Assembly (NCBI GenBank): GCA_964503315.1
Contig: CAZCZL010000008.1
Coordinates: 1-64,000 of the forward strand
Origin: FEB-12 sp964503315
Lineage (GTDB): Bacteria; Zixibacteria; MSB-5A5; GN15; FEB-12
Length of the DNA: 64,000 nt
Direction of reading: 5' to 3'
In this document: piece by piece, positions 40,041 through 47,824 of the stretch
Layout: each line of letters starts with the position of its first letter
Position numbering within the stretch: the first letter of the stretch is position 1
Notes under the pieces: generated by a model
Databases searched by the model: none
Told to the model about the DNA's origin: nothing
Seen by the model: the letters and a program-made list of their open reading frames with translations, nothing else
Position numbers and translations under genes: made by a program

Positions 40041-40886
40041 CCGCTGACATTTCGGGCAGAAATGCGCCGAGCGTTGCCCGATCTGAATCCGCTTGATTGA
40101 CTTTCCACATCGTTCGCACGACTCCCCCTCGTTCCCATAGACCTTTAAATACCTCTGAAATGTCCCGGCTTTACCATTCACATTTGAGTACGAATCTACC
40201 GAAGTCCCGCGCAACCGGATTGCCTTCTTCAGTAGAAATTGAATATGCCCGTGCAATTCCTTTAGCTTCGCGGCCGAGAGCGAACTGGTCAGCCGTCGCG
40301 GATGGATCCGGCTCAGATAGAGAGACTCATCAGCGTAGATATTCCCTACTCCCGCGATGAAGTTCTGATCCATCAGCGCCATCTTTATCTGCCGCGGACG
40401 ACGGTTCGCAATCTCCACAAACTGCTCTCCCGATATCTCCAATGGCTCGGGGCCGAGCTTGGCGAGCGCGGGTTGATTCCAGAGTTCGTCATTCGGAAAA
40501 AGGCGCAGACGGCCGAACCGTCGGAAATCATTGAAACGGAGCTGCATCGAATCGGTGGCCGAAACCGGCTCAAACTCGAATACCACCAGATCATGTTTGG
40601 TTACCGGAGCATCGCGATGGATCCAGAAGAAGTGCCCGGTCATCTTGAGATGTCCCCAGAGAGTCAGTTCATTCGAAAGCTGGATCAGGATATTCTTCCC
40701 GCGGCGGGCAACTGACTCGATTTGCTTCCCGGAGAGAACTTCGGAGAATGTCGCGGGAGCGAGTGACTTGGCGACTAGCAGCGTGCTGGTGTGTGCGTTG
40801 CGGCTGTCGACTGAACGGATAGTCCGTCCGACAACAGTCGCGCGGAGCCCGCGGACAACAGTTTCAACTTCGGGAAGTTCAGGCAT
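40032..40886 (-). CDS. mutM: formamidopyrimidine-DNA glycosylase
   Basis: 284 residues. The N-terminus PELPEVETV gives the catalytic Pro2 and Glu3. GKNILIQLS contains the beta-hairpin Lys. The H2TH region (about 150-225, GVGNIYADESLY) and the C-terminal zinc finger (CERCGK...FCPKC) are intact. It removes oxidised purines such as 8-oxoG. The ATG follows TATATT by 5 nt (minus strand) without a Shine-Dalgarno, so the transcript is leaderless. Convergent with the ABC ATPase. Confidence 0.96.
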   Translation of the reverse strand: MPELPEVETVVRGLRATVVGRTIRSVDSRNAHTSTLLVAKSLAPATFSEVLSGKQIESVARRGKNILIQLSNELTLWGHLKMTGHFFWIHRDAPVTKHDLVVFEFEPVSATDSMQLRFNDFRRFGRLRLFPNDELWNQPALAKLGPEPLEISGEQFVEIANRRPRQIKMALMDQNFIAGVGNIYADESLYLSRIHPRRLTSSLSAAKLKELHGHIQFLLKKAIRLRGTSVDSYSNVNGKAGTFQRYLKVYGNEGESCERCGKSIKRIQIGQRSAHFCPKCQRLR

Positions 40887-40891
40887 AGGGG

Positions 40892-40897
40892 AATATA
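40892..40897 (-). promoter_or_regulatory. -10 element of mutM
   Basis: TATATT on the minus strand, 5 nt before the mutM ATG. The -35 lies in or near the repeat at 40924 and is not clear. Confidence 0.5.
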
Positions 40898-40923
40898 GGG
40901 GGAGACGAGGGAAAAGCGCAAAC

Positions 40924-41015
40924 CCCTCACCCGCCCTTCGGGCACCCTCTCCCTGTGGGCGAGGGAGAATTCCTTCTCCTTCTGGGAGAAGGTGGCGCAG
41001 GGCGCCGGATGAGGG
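40924..41015. repeat. REP-like dispersed repeat family C, copy 2
   Basis: CCCTCACCCGCC, CTTCGGG, CCCTCTCCC/GGGCGAGGGAG, CCTTCTCC/GGGAGAAGG and GGCGCCGGATGAGGG, in the same order as the copy at 20081. It sits between divergent-side mutM and the birA 3' end. Confidence 0.75.
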
Positions 41016-41016
41016 C

Positions 41017-42027
41017 CTACTGCTTCACTACCGAAACCTCGCCGGCGGAGATTACCATCCGCTTGCCGCCGTGATACAGGATCAAAGCGCCAGAGGGATC
41101 AATATCGGTCGCGACCCCCTCAAGTATATTATCGCCGGAGAGGAGTCGGACGGTTTTACCCAACATTACCGAGAATTTTCTGAGGCGGCGTTGCGCTTTC
41201 TTTAGTCCGTACTTCTGGTAGGCAAGATATTCCTCTTCAAAATTCCGGAGAAACGCCTTCAACAGTTCGGCGCGATTGACGACATGTTTCGTCGTAACCC
41301 GGAGAGAGGTGGCAATTCGTCGGATATCCGGCGGAAAGTCAGCCGCTTTCTGGTTGACATTGATCCCCACTCCGACCACCACATGATGTATCTTGTTTTT
41401 CTCGGCGGATAGCTCTGTGAGGATACCGCACATTTTCTTGCCGGAAAGCAGAATGTCATTTGGCCACTTGATCGCGATCTCGCCGGGCGCATACGGCTCC
41501 AGCGTTTCCGCCAACGCGACCGCGGTCATAATGGAAAGCCCCGGCGCTTGTTCCGGTTTAAGTCGCGGGCGGAGAAGTATCGAAACGTATATGCCGGTAG
41601 ATTCGGGAGAGAACCAGATGCGGCCAAGTCTTCCTCGCCCCTGGCTCTGTTGTTCGGCGGTGACGATCAATCCTTCAGGCGCGCCGGTCTCCGCCATCTG
41701 CGCGACCAGGTCATTGGTTGATTTCACCAGACGATAGGAATGAATATGCTTGCCAATGAGCCGTGTCTTGAGACGATACCCGATCTCGGTCGAAGTCAGC
41801 AGATCAGGCGAGTGCAAAAAAGTTACCTGCTTGCTGGTAGCTTTGAGCTTATATCCCCAGCTCTGTATCTCCTGCAGGACGGCGACGAGTTGTTCAGAAT
41901 CGAGCTTGAACTTGGTTTGCAGGCGTGATACCGGCACTGCCCCTTTGGACCGGACATAATGCAGCAGGTGGTCGGCTATCTCGTGCACCAGGATGCCTGA
42001 TTTGACGATGTCGCGGAAACGGCTCAT
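41017..42027 (-). CDS. birA: bifunctional biotin ligase / repressor BirA
   Basis: 336 residues. An N-terminal winged helix (about 18-75) precedes the ligase domain: GRGRLGRIWFSP (biotinyl-AMP loop), KWPNDILLSGKKMCGILTE, VVVGVGINVNQ, and a C-terminal SH3-like domain (about 285-336). It attaches biotin to carboxylase carriers and can repress biotin genes. Its start overlaps the nadC stop by one base, so it is the second gene of an operon with nadC. Biotin genes are not nearby. Confidence 0.93.
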   Translation of the reverse strand: MSRFRDIVKSGILVHEIADHLLHYVRSKGAVPVSRLQTKFKLDSEQLVAVLQEIQSWGYKLKATSKQVTFLHSPDLLTSTEIGYRLKTRLIGKHIHSYRLVKSTNDLVAQMAETGAPEGLIVTAEQQSQGRGRLGRIWFSPESTGIYVSILLRPRLKPEQAPGLSIMTAVALAETLEPYAPGEIAIKWPNDILLSGKKMCGILTELSAEKNKIHHVVVGVGINVNQKAADFPPDIRRIATSLRVTTKHVVNRAELLKAFLRNFEEEYLAYQKYGLKKAQRRLRKFSVMLGKTVRLLSGDNILEGVATDIDPSGALILYHGGKRMVISAGEVSVVKQ

Positions 42028-42905
42028 TAATCCACCTGCAGGGAGAAATCGACCACTGGCGCGGAATGTGTGATAGAGCCTACCGAGATAAAATCAACGC
42101 CAGTCTGAGCGATCGGGCCAACCGTCTCGAGATTGACATTGCCGGATGCTTCGAGTTTGATCGTGGGATCAAGTGAACGGGCGAGTTGCACCATGCGCGC
42201 AAGCGAGTCGACAGTCTGGTTATCCAGCAGAAGCCGATCGACTTTGACGGAGATCGCCTCACGAAGTTGTGCGTCATTGGTCACTTCAACCTCGATCAGG
42301 ATCTTGGTCCATTCAGTTTGAAACTGCATCCGGAACTCGCGCGACTGGAGATATTCGCGGGCAAGCTGCACGGCGCCGAGAATCGAACCCGCGCTGGCGA
42401 TATGGTTATCCTTAATGAGGATCATATCATACAGCCCCATCCGGTGATTCAGACCGCCGCCATGGTGCACGGCCAATTTCTCAAGATGGCGCATACCGGG
42501 CGTGGTTTTGCGGGTGTCGAGGATCTTTGCCTGGGTCCCGGCGGTCTTTTCGACGAACTTCGATGTCAGGGTGGCTACACCCGACAGGTGAGCGATGAAA
42601 TTAAGCGCCACCCGTTCAGAGGCGAGGACGGTCTGGTTGAATCCGTCGACCTCAAATATCACCGCCCCCTTCTCAAATCGGTCGCCATCCTGGAAATGCG
42701 CGGTGACGCGGTTGGCGGAATCGACCACATCGAATACGCGTGACGCCGGGAGCATGCCGGAAAGGACTCCGGACTGCTTGGCCACTAAGCGGGCTTTGAT
42801 CGGGTTCGGCTCCAGACAGGCGAGCGAGGTGAGGTCACCCCGGCCGATATCCTCGGCGAGTGCCTCTCTGACCAGACGATGAATTGATTCCTGCAGCAGA
42901 TCCAT
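42027..42905 (-). CDS. nadC: nicotinate-nucleotide diphosphorylase (carboxylating)
   Basis: 292 residues from the ATG at 42905; an in-frame TTG at 42923 is less likely. Quinolinate phosphoribosyltransferase of de novo NAD synthesis. The family segments EDIGRGDLTS, RKTTPGMRHLEKLAVHHGGGLNHRMGLYDMILIKDNH (the quinolinate/PRPP site) and EVEVT...LEASGNVNLETV are all present. It is followed by birA, overlapping by one base. Confidence 0.95.
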   Translation of the reverse strand: MDLLQESIHRLVREALAEDIGRGDLTSLACLEPNPIKARLVAKQSGVLSGMLPASRVFDVVDSANRVTAHFQDGDRFEKGAVIFEVDGFNQTVLASERVALNFIAHLSGVATLTSKFVEKTAGTQAKILDTRKTTPGMRHLEKLAVHHGGGLNHRMGLYDMILIKDNHIASAGSILGAVQLAREYLQSREFRMQFQTEWTKILIEVEVTNDAQLREAISVKVDRLLLDNQTVDSLARMVQLARSLDPTIKLEASGNVNLETVGPIAQTGVDFISVGSITHSAPVVDFSLQVD

Positions 42906-42916
42906 GATGACATCAA

Positions 42917-42945
42917 TTGGCAATCGAATCTTCTTACGCTATATT
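42917..42945 (+). promoter_or_regulatory. leaderless promoter of the KARI-like gene
   Basis: TTGGCA (42917-42922), 17 bp, TATATT (42940-42945), then 6 nt to the ATG at 42952. It lies beside the nadC start on the other strand. Confidence 0.65.
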
Positions 42946-42951
42946 ACGCCA

Positions 42952-43908
42952 ATGGCGCGTAAAGATAAAGCCAAAAAGCGGATAGCCGTTATCGGTTACG
43001 GCGGACAGGGGCGGGCGATCGCCCTCAACCTGCGTGATGCGGGATGGGATGTCTCTATCGGCCTCCAGCCGCGCTCACGGTCAGTTGCTCTGGCCAGACG
43101 CGATGGATTCAAGAGTGTCGGCACCATCCAGACTGTCGTTGCCGAGGGCGATATCGTCTGTTTCGCCTTCCCCGATCATCTCCATGGCAGGGTTTTCGAT
43201 AATGATATCCGCCCGCACCTGAAACCAGGCACCACGCTTTGGTTCCTGCATGGAACCTCGATTCACTTCGGTTTCGTGAAGCCGCCCAAATCGTGCGATG
43301 TCATCATGGTTGCGCCGCATGCTCCGGGGACCGCGGTTCGCGAACTGTTTCTCGGAGAACGAACGATTTCCGCCTTTTGGGCGATTCAGCAGAACAGATC
43401 AGGAAAGGCACGGCAGACCGCCTTTGCACTCGCGGAAGGATGTGGCTTCAAGCGCTCGAGGCTCGTCAAGACCAGTTTCAAGGATGAAGCGATAGGCGAC
43501 CTGTTCGGCGAACAGGCTGTCCTCTGTGGAGGTCTGGCGATGCTGATAACTTCCGGGTATGAGACATTACTCAAATCCGGATTGAACCCGGAGCACGCCT
43601 ATCTCGAGATAGCCTATCAACTCGACCTGATAATCGCGCTCATAAAAAAGTATGGAATGCAAGGGATGTGGGAGCGGATATCCGTAGCGGCGCGCTATGG
43701 TTCACTTCTAACCGGCCCAAAACTGATCGACTCATCGGTGAAAAAAAGGATGACATCCGTTCTCAAAGAGATCGAGTCCGGAAGATTCCCTAAAAAATTG
43801 CAGTCACTCAGTTCGCAGGACATAGCTCGTTTGAATCAGTCGCTTAAGCGGCTGACCCCAGCCTCGTTTGACCGCGCCGCGGCCAGACAGCGTAAACGCT
43901 CCCGATAA
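42952..43908 (+). CDS. ketol-acid reductoisomerase-like protein with altered active site
   Basis: 318 residues, near the length of class I IlvC. The Rossmann domain (VIGYGGQGRAIALNLRDAGWDV) and the knotted domain (IGDLFGEQAVLCGG; ISVAARYG) align with IlvC. With a constant 7-residue offset from class I numbering, the Mg ligands Asp190, Glu194 and Glu226 and Ser251 are kept (183, 187, 219, 244). Glu230 is Gln223 and the catalytic Lys130 is His123 (APHAPG). It is thus a paralogue with a changed reaction or none. It is not in an ilv operon. The ATG is set by its leaderless promoter. Confidence 0.85.
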   Translation: MARKDKAKKRIAVIGYGGQGRAIALNLRDAGWDVSIGLQPRSRSVALARRDGFKSVGTIQTVVAEGDIVCFAFPDHLHGRVFDNDIRPHLKPGTTLWFLHGTSIHFGFVKPPKSCDVIMVAPHAPGTAVRELFLGERTISAFWAIQQNRSGKARQTAFALAEGCGFKRSRLVKTSFKDEAIGDLFGEQAVLCGGLAMLITSGYETLLKSGLNPEHAYLEIAYQLDLIIALIKKYGMQGMWERISVAARYGSLLTGPKLIDSSVKKRMTSVLKEIESGRFPKKLQSLSSQDIARLNQSLKRLTPASFDRAAARQRKRSR

Positions 43909-44057
43909 ATCCTCACTACTATCTCTTCTATTGCCGGTATCTTTCGGTGAGACAAGCAGATAAATCCTGACCGTAACGGGCACAAAAAACAGCCTTTCTG
44001 TCCATTTTATGACATCCCGGTGACAAATCCGCCTCAACATCCGCTAAGTTTCGCCCT

Positions 44058-46316
44058 GTGAAGATATTCACTAAGCGAGACTGGAACATGCGATACCTAC
44101 GACTTCTGATTTTGATATTTGCTTCCCTCATCTTCTCGAGTATGGCGACAGCCGGCACTTTGACCGGCCGCGTGCAGGATATTGAGACCGGTAGCCCGAT
44201 CTCTGATGCCATTATTCGCGTGGTCGAAACGAACCAGATGACCGCCAGCGATAAAAAAGGGATCTACCAGATCACCGGACTTGCCGACGGCACGTATCAT
44301 CTCACGGCAACCCATGTGGCGTACGACCCGAGCGACACAATAGCTGTGGCAGTCACCGGTGAAACCGTGGTCGACCTGGCCATGACACCCATGCCCTGGG
44401 TGCTTAACGATGTTGTCGTTACCGGAACCCGTTCTCCGCATCTGCTTAAAGAAGTACCGGTGCAGACCGAGGTGATCACCCAGCGTGATTTTCAGCGGAC
44501 CGGCGCGAAGTCGGTCGATGAGGCGCTGTCCTCGACTATCGGCACAACCATTTCCAACAATGATTTCACCGGTTCGGGCGCATCGATCCGCGGAATAGAC
44601 AAAGACCGTGTAATGGTCCTGGTCGACGGCGAACGTGCGGTTGGACGGGTGAATGGGACTATCGACCTATCCCAATTCTCCCTGACCAATGTGCAGAAGA
44701 TCGAAGTGGTCAAAGGGACTGGCTCGACATTGTACGGCTCCGAGGCAATGGGGGGCGTGATAAACATCATTACCAAACCGCCGGAGAAGGATACGAAATC
44801 CGGCAAGTTCTATGCCGACTATGGCACCAACAACACCGCCAGTCCGTCGGGCGAGTTCAGCTGGGGAGGTTCCAAAGCCGCCCTCACCACTGGCGTGAAG
44901 TATTACTCGACCGATGGCTTCGACTTGTTGCCGGAAACACCGCACACCAACGGCGGCGACCAGATACATCGCTGGAATTTCGACGCCAAGCTGACCAACT
45001 ACCTTTCCCAGAAATGGCGTCTCAACACCACCGGGCGGTTCATGCATGAGAAGCGTAACTGGATCGAATCCGAGGAGTGGCCCGGTTTCACGCTGGTGTA
45101 CGACGACGAGGAGACTAACAAGCGGTATGAAGGTTCCGTCGGGTTTCAGTATATCTCCGGCGAAAAGTACTCGATGAACTTCAAACTGTACGGAACCTTC
45201 TACGACCACATCTGGTCAAAGACCGACCAGGAGACCGGAACCTGGGTTGATACCTCGGAGACCGAAGATTCGTATTGGGAAGCCTCCTATTCATCCAACT
45301 ATGTCATCGGCGACAATCATGTGGCGACCTATGGCGCCAACTATATCCAACAGGATCTGACCTCTTCAGAACTGAGCGGTGAAAAGAAAGCTTCCACCTC
45401 CGGCGCGGCCTATCTTCAGTATGAATATGCGCCGATCAAAAGGCTGACTTTCCTCCCGGGTGTGCGCTATGAGAACCACTCGGTCTTCGGAGGGCGGTTC
45501 AATCCCTCGCTGAATATCATGTATCAACCGAATGACAACATCAAGTTTCGCGCGTTTGGCGGCTACGGATTCCGCGCGCCATCGATAAAAGAGCAGTATT
45601 TCATCTTCGACCATAGCGCGGCGGGCTATATCGTTTACGGCGGGCAGGTTGATCTGCCGGATAATATCTCATTCGATCCGAACAAACCGTACCGTCCGCT
45701 TGAGGAAGAGACCTCGCTGAACAGCTCGCTGTCAGTGGAGTTTTCTTATGGGACGATCGGGCTGCATCGGTTCACCTATTTCTATAATCATCTCGATGAC
45801 CTTATCGAATTCACCATGGTCGGCTCAAGCCCGACTTACTGGCGCGGAATCTACGTCTACCAGAATGTTGATAGGGCGTTTACGCAGGGGATAGAGTGGG
45901 AATCGCGAGTGCGTCTGGCCTCCTGGTTGGATATGTCATTCTCCTACAATTTTCTCGAGGCGCACAATCTGGCGAATGGCGCCGATTTGATAAACCGGCC
46001 TCCGCATACCGTCAAGACCGTGGTCTCGGTCTTTGACGCCAAGACCGGGTTGGGCGGGAGTTTCTGGGGGACCTATCAGTCGCACAAGCTCTGGACCTCG
46101 CGCTCCAATACCGGTGAGCAGGAGGGGGAAGCGACCTGGGCGCCGCATCGGACAACTCTGAATCTCAATTTCTTCAAGCGATTCTCCGGCGATATGGAAG
46201 CATTTGTCCGTCTGGAGAACCTGCTCGATGAAACGGATGTGATATACGGATACTGGCCGGGACGACAGATCTTCGCCGGTTTCCGCTTTGGACTGCAACT
46301 CACTGATAACCAATAG
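44058..46316 (+). CDS. TonB-dependent outer-membrane receptor
   Basis: 752 residues. A signal peptide (about 1-32 from the GTG; an ATG 10 codons in would shorten it) precedes an N-terminal carboxypeptidase-regulatory-like domain (about 33-110). The plug domain (about 120-235: TGARSVDEALS-type region, GIDKDRVMVLVDGERAVGR, IEVVKGTGSTLYGSEAMGGVINIITK) and the 22-strand barrel follow. It should import heme, siderophore or another TonB substrate. A HmuY-type lipoprotein gene lies 13 nt downstream, favouring heme. TAAGTT ends 7 nt before the GTG, suggesting a leaderless mRNA. Confidence 0.92.
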   Translation: MKIFTKRDWNMRYLRLLILIFASLIFSSMATAGTLTGRVQDIETGSPISDAIIRVVETNQMTASDKKGIYQITGLADGTYHLTATHVAYDPSDTIAVAVTGETVVDLAMTPMPWVLNDVVVTGTRSPHLLKEVPVQTEVITQRDFQRTGAKSVDEALSSTIGTTISNNDFTGSGASIRGIDKDRVMVLVDGERAVGRVNGTIDLSQFSLTNVQKIEVVKGTGSTLYGSEAMGGVINIITKPPEKDTKSGKFYADYGTNNTASPSGEFSWGGSKAALTTGVKYYSTDGFDLLPETPHTNGGDQIHRWNFDAKLTNYLSQKWRLNTTGRFMHEKRNWIESEEWPGFTLVYDDEETNKRYEGSVGFQYISGEKYSMNFKLYGTFYDHIWSKTDQETGTWVDTSETEDSYWEASYSSNYVIGDNHVATYGANYIQQDLTSSELSGEKKASTSGAAYLQYEYAPIKRLTFLPGVRYENHSVFGGRFNPSLNIMYQPNDNIKFRAFGGYGFRAPSIKEQYFIFDHSAAGYIVYGGQVDLPDNISFDPNKPYRPLEEETSLNSSLSVEFSYGTIGLHRFTYFYNHLDDLIEFTMVGSSPTYWRGIYVYQNVDRAFTQGIEWESRVRLASWLDMSFSYNFLEAHNLANGADLINRPPHTVKTVVSVFDAKTGLGGSFWGTYQSHKLWTSRSNTGEQEGEATWAPHRTTLNLNFFKRFSGDMEAFVRLENLLDETDVIYGYWPGRQIFAGFRFGLQLTDNQ

Positions 46317-46329
46317 AAGGAGTGGAATT

Positions 46330-47394
46330 GTGAAGTCACTATTTGCGGTACTGGCCGCACTTGTATTGATGATCGGCGTGATCGGCTGTTCGGATGACGA
46401 CAATCCGACGAAGTCGAACCCGCCGACCAACACGGCTACCTCGACCTGGGATGAGTCAGGTCAGTTCTGGCGCTCGACAGTGGACGCGTCGGATTATGAT
46501 GTGTTTACTTACTTCTCATTCACGACCAAAGATACGGCGACGACCGGCGTGCCGAAAGTAGCGGCGACAGCATGGGACCTTGGATTCCGTCGCGAAGTTG
46601 TGAAAACCAATGGCGGCGCTTCCTCGAACAACTCGGGTGATCTGCAGGCCGTAAGTCTTGGCGCGGTTGATTTCGCCGCCGTCACTGTCGGCGATACAGC
46701 CGGCAAGACCTGGGTTGAGGATCAGATCGAGTATTTCTTTGACGACTGGTACACGTACACTGGTCCGCCGCTGCACCAGCTTCTTCCGAATCGGAATGTC
46801 TATTCAATGCTGGACGCCAGCGGGCATCACTACGTGAAATTCCGGATCGATTCACTTACCGGCGCGGGAATGCCCCCCGATATGGGAACGGTTTGGCTCA
46901 CCTACTATTATCAGCCGATCGCTGACAATCTGACTCTCCCCGGTCCGACAGTGTCAACACACTTCGCGGTCGAAAGCGGAACGGTTTATTTCGATTTCTC
47001 TTCCGGCAGCGTGGTGACTCCTGCGACGCCGAGCAATTCGACCGAGTGGGATCTTGGATTCTCCGCGTACAATGTCTTCCAGAATAGTGGTCCAAATGGC
47101 TCCGGTGACTGCAAAGGATTCTACGCCTACACCGAGTTGACCGATCCGACCGATATCGATGGGTTCACCTCGCAGCCGGTCGGCGCGCCGCTCTTCCCGG
47201 ATATCCCGAGCTCAGCTTTGACCGATTGGTATAACTACACCGGTCCGCCGCTGCACCAGTTGCTTTCGAAGGACAATGTTTACCTGCTCAAGACCGGTGA
47301 CAAGGTCTACAAGATGATGATCGAAAGTTACTATGCGAATGTTGGTGGAGTGCCGACTTCCGGTCACTACACCTTCATTTGGAAAGAGCTCTGA
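46330..47394 (+). CDS. HmuY-like lipoprotein with two tandem domains
   Basis: 354 residues from a GTG with AAGGAG about 8 nt upstream. Lipoprotein signal ends GVIGC with the lipidated Cys at 20, followed by an Asp-rich exposed stretch (SDDDN). Two related halves repeat the same blocks: DDWYTYTGPPLHQLL...NVYSML in the first, TDWYNYTGPPLHQLL...NVYLLK in the second, each with AWDLGF or EWDLGF. HmuY proteins bind heme and pass it to a TonB receptor; single-domain forms are usual, so this is a duplicated form. Function as a hemophore is inferred from family and neighbour. Confidence 0.75.
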   Translation: MKSLFAVLAALVLMIGVIGCSDDDNPTKSNPPTNTATSTWDESGQFWRSTVDASDYDVFTYFSFTTKDTATTGVPKVAATAWDLGFRREVVKTNGGASSNNSGDLQAVSLGAVDFAAVTVGDTAGKTWVEDQIEYFFDDWYTYTGPPLHQLLPNRNVYSMLDASGHHYVKFRIDSLTGAGMPPDMGTVWLTYYYQPIADNLTLPGPTVSTHFAVESGTVYFDFSSGSVVTPATPSNSTEWDLGFSAYNVFQNSGPNGSGDCKGFYAYTELTDPTDIDGFTSQPVGAPLFPDIPSSALTDWYNYTGPPLHQLLSKDNVYLLKTGDKVYKMMIESYYANVGGVPTSGHYTFIWKEL

Positions 47395-47418
47395 TTCCTT
47401 TGTGTGTTTGGTTGCGTT

Positions 47419-47451
47419 CCCCCGGTGTCGTCTGGCATCGGGGGTTTTCTT
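47419..47451 (+). terminator. terminator after the HmuY-like gene
   Basis: CCCCCGGTGTCG and its partner GCATCGGGGG form a hairpin followed by TTTTCTTT. Confidence 0.8.
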
Positions 47452-47664
47452 TGCCGCCCGACCGGGCCGATTTTCTCCTAATTTGTTAGGATTCAGTGAG
47501 ATGGTCCCGTGCATGCCCATCGGCTGTGCAATTGATGAACAGCCTTGCACAGCCAGGCGAAGGCATCCTTTGGCGACCATTTTCCAACCGATTATCTTTC
47601 AGCCGACTACCGGCCCATTCGGAGCCAACCTCCTGATTCCGGGTAGCGGCACACTCTTTGCTCT

Positions 47665-47740
47665 TTGACTACATACGACATGACGATATAACCGTCACTG
47701 TTGTTAGACCAGACCCCTGATTGACCACCAGGGGTTCTTT
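47665..47740 (+). ncRNA. candidate very short transcript between promoter and terminator
   Basis: TTGACT (47665-47670), 16 bp, TATAAC (47687-47692), then a hairpin ACCCCTG/CAGGGGT (47713-47735) with TCTTTT. A transcript from about 47699 would be only about 42 nt. It could be a small RNA or an attenuated leader of the next gene. Confidence 0.4.
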
Positions 47741-47824
47741 TATGCCGGTCGCACACGGCGCTATCCCTCGTCCGGTAAAAGGGTTGACCACACCCGCCAC
47801 GCCCGATAGATTGCCCCCAGTACC

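Larger units (their letters stand above)
47395..47824. other. 430-bp intergenic region with possible short RNA gene
   Basis: After the terminator at 47419 comes about 210 bp without clear features. A complete promoter and second terminator (47665-47740) follow, then the promoter of the HEAT-cyclophilin gene: TTGACC (47784-47789), 17 bp, TAGATT (47807-47812). ORFs here are not convincing. Confidence 0.55.
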
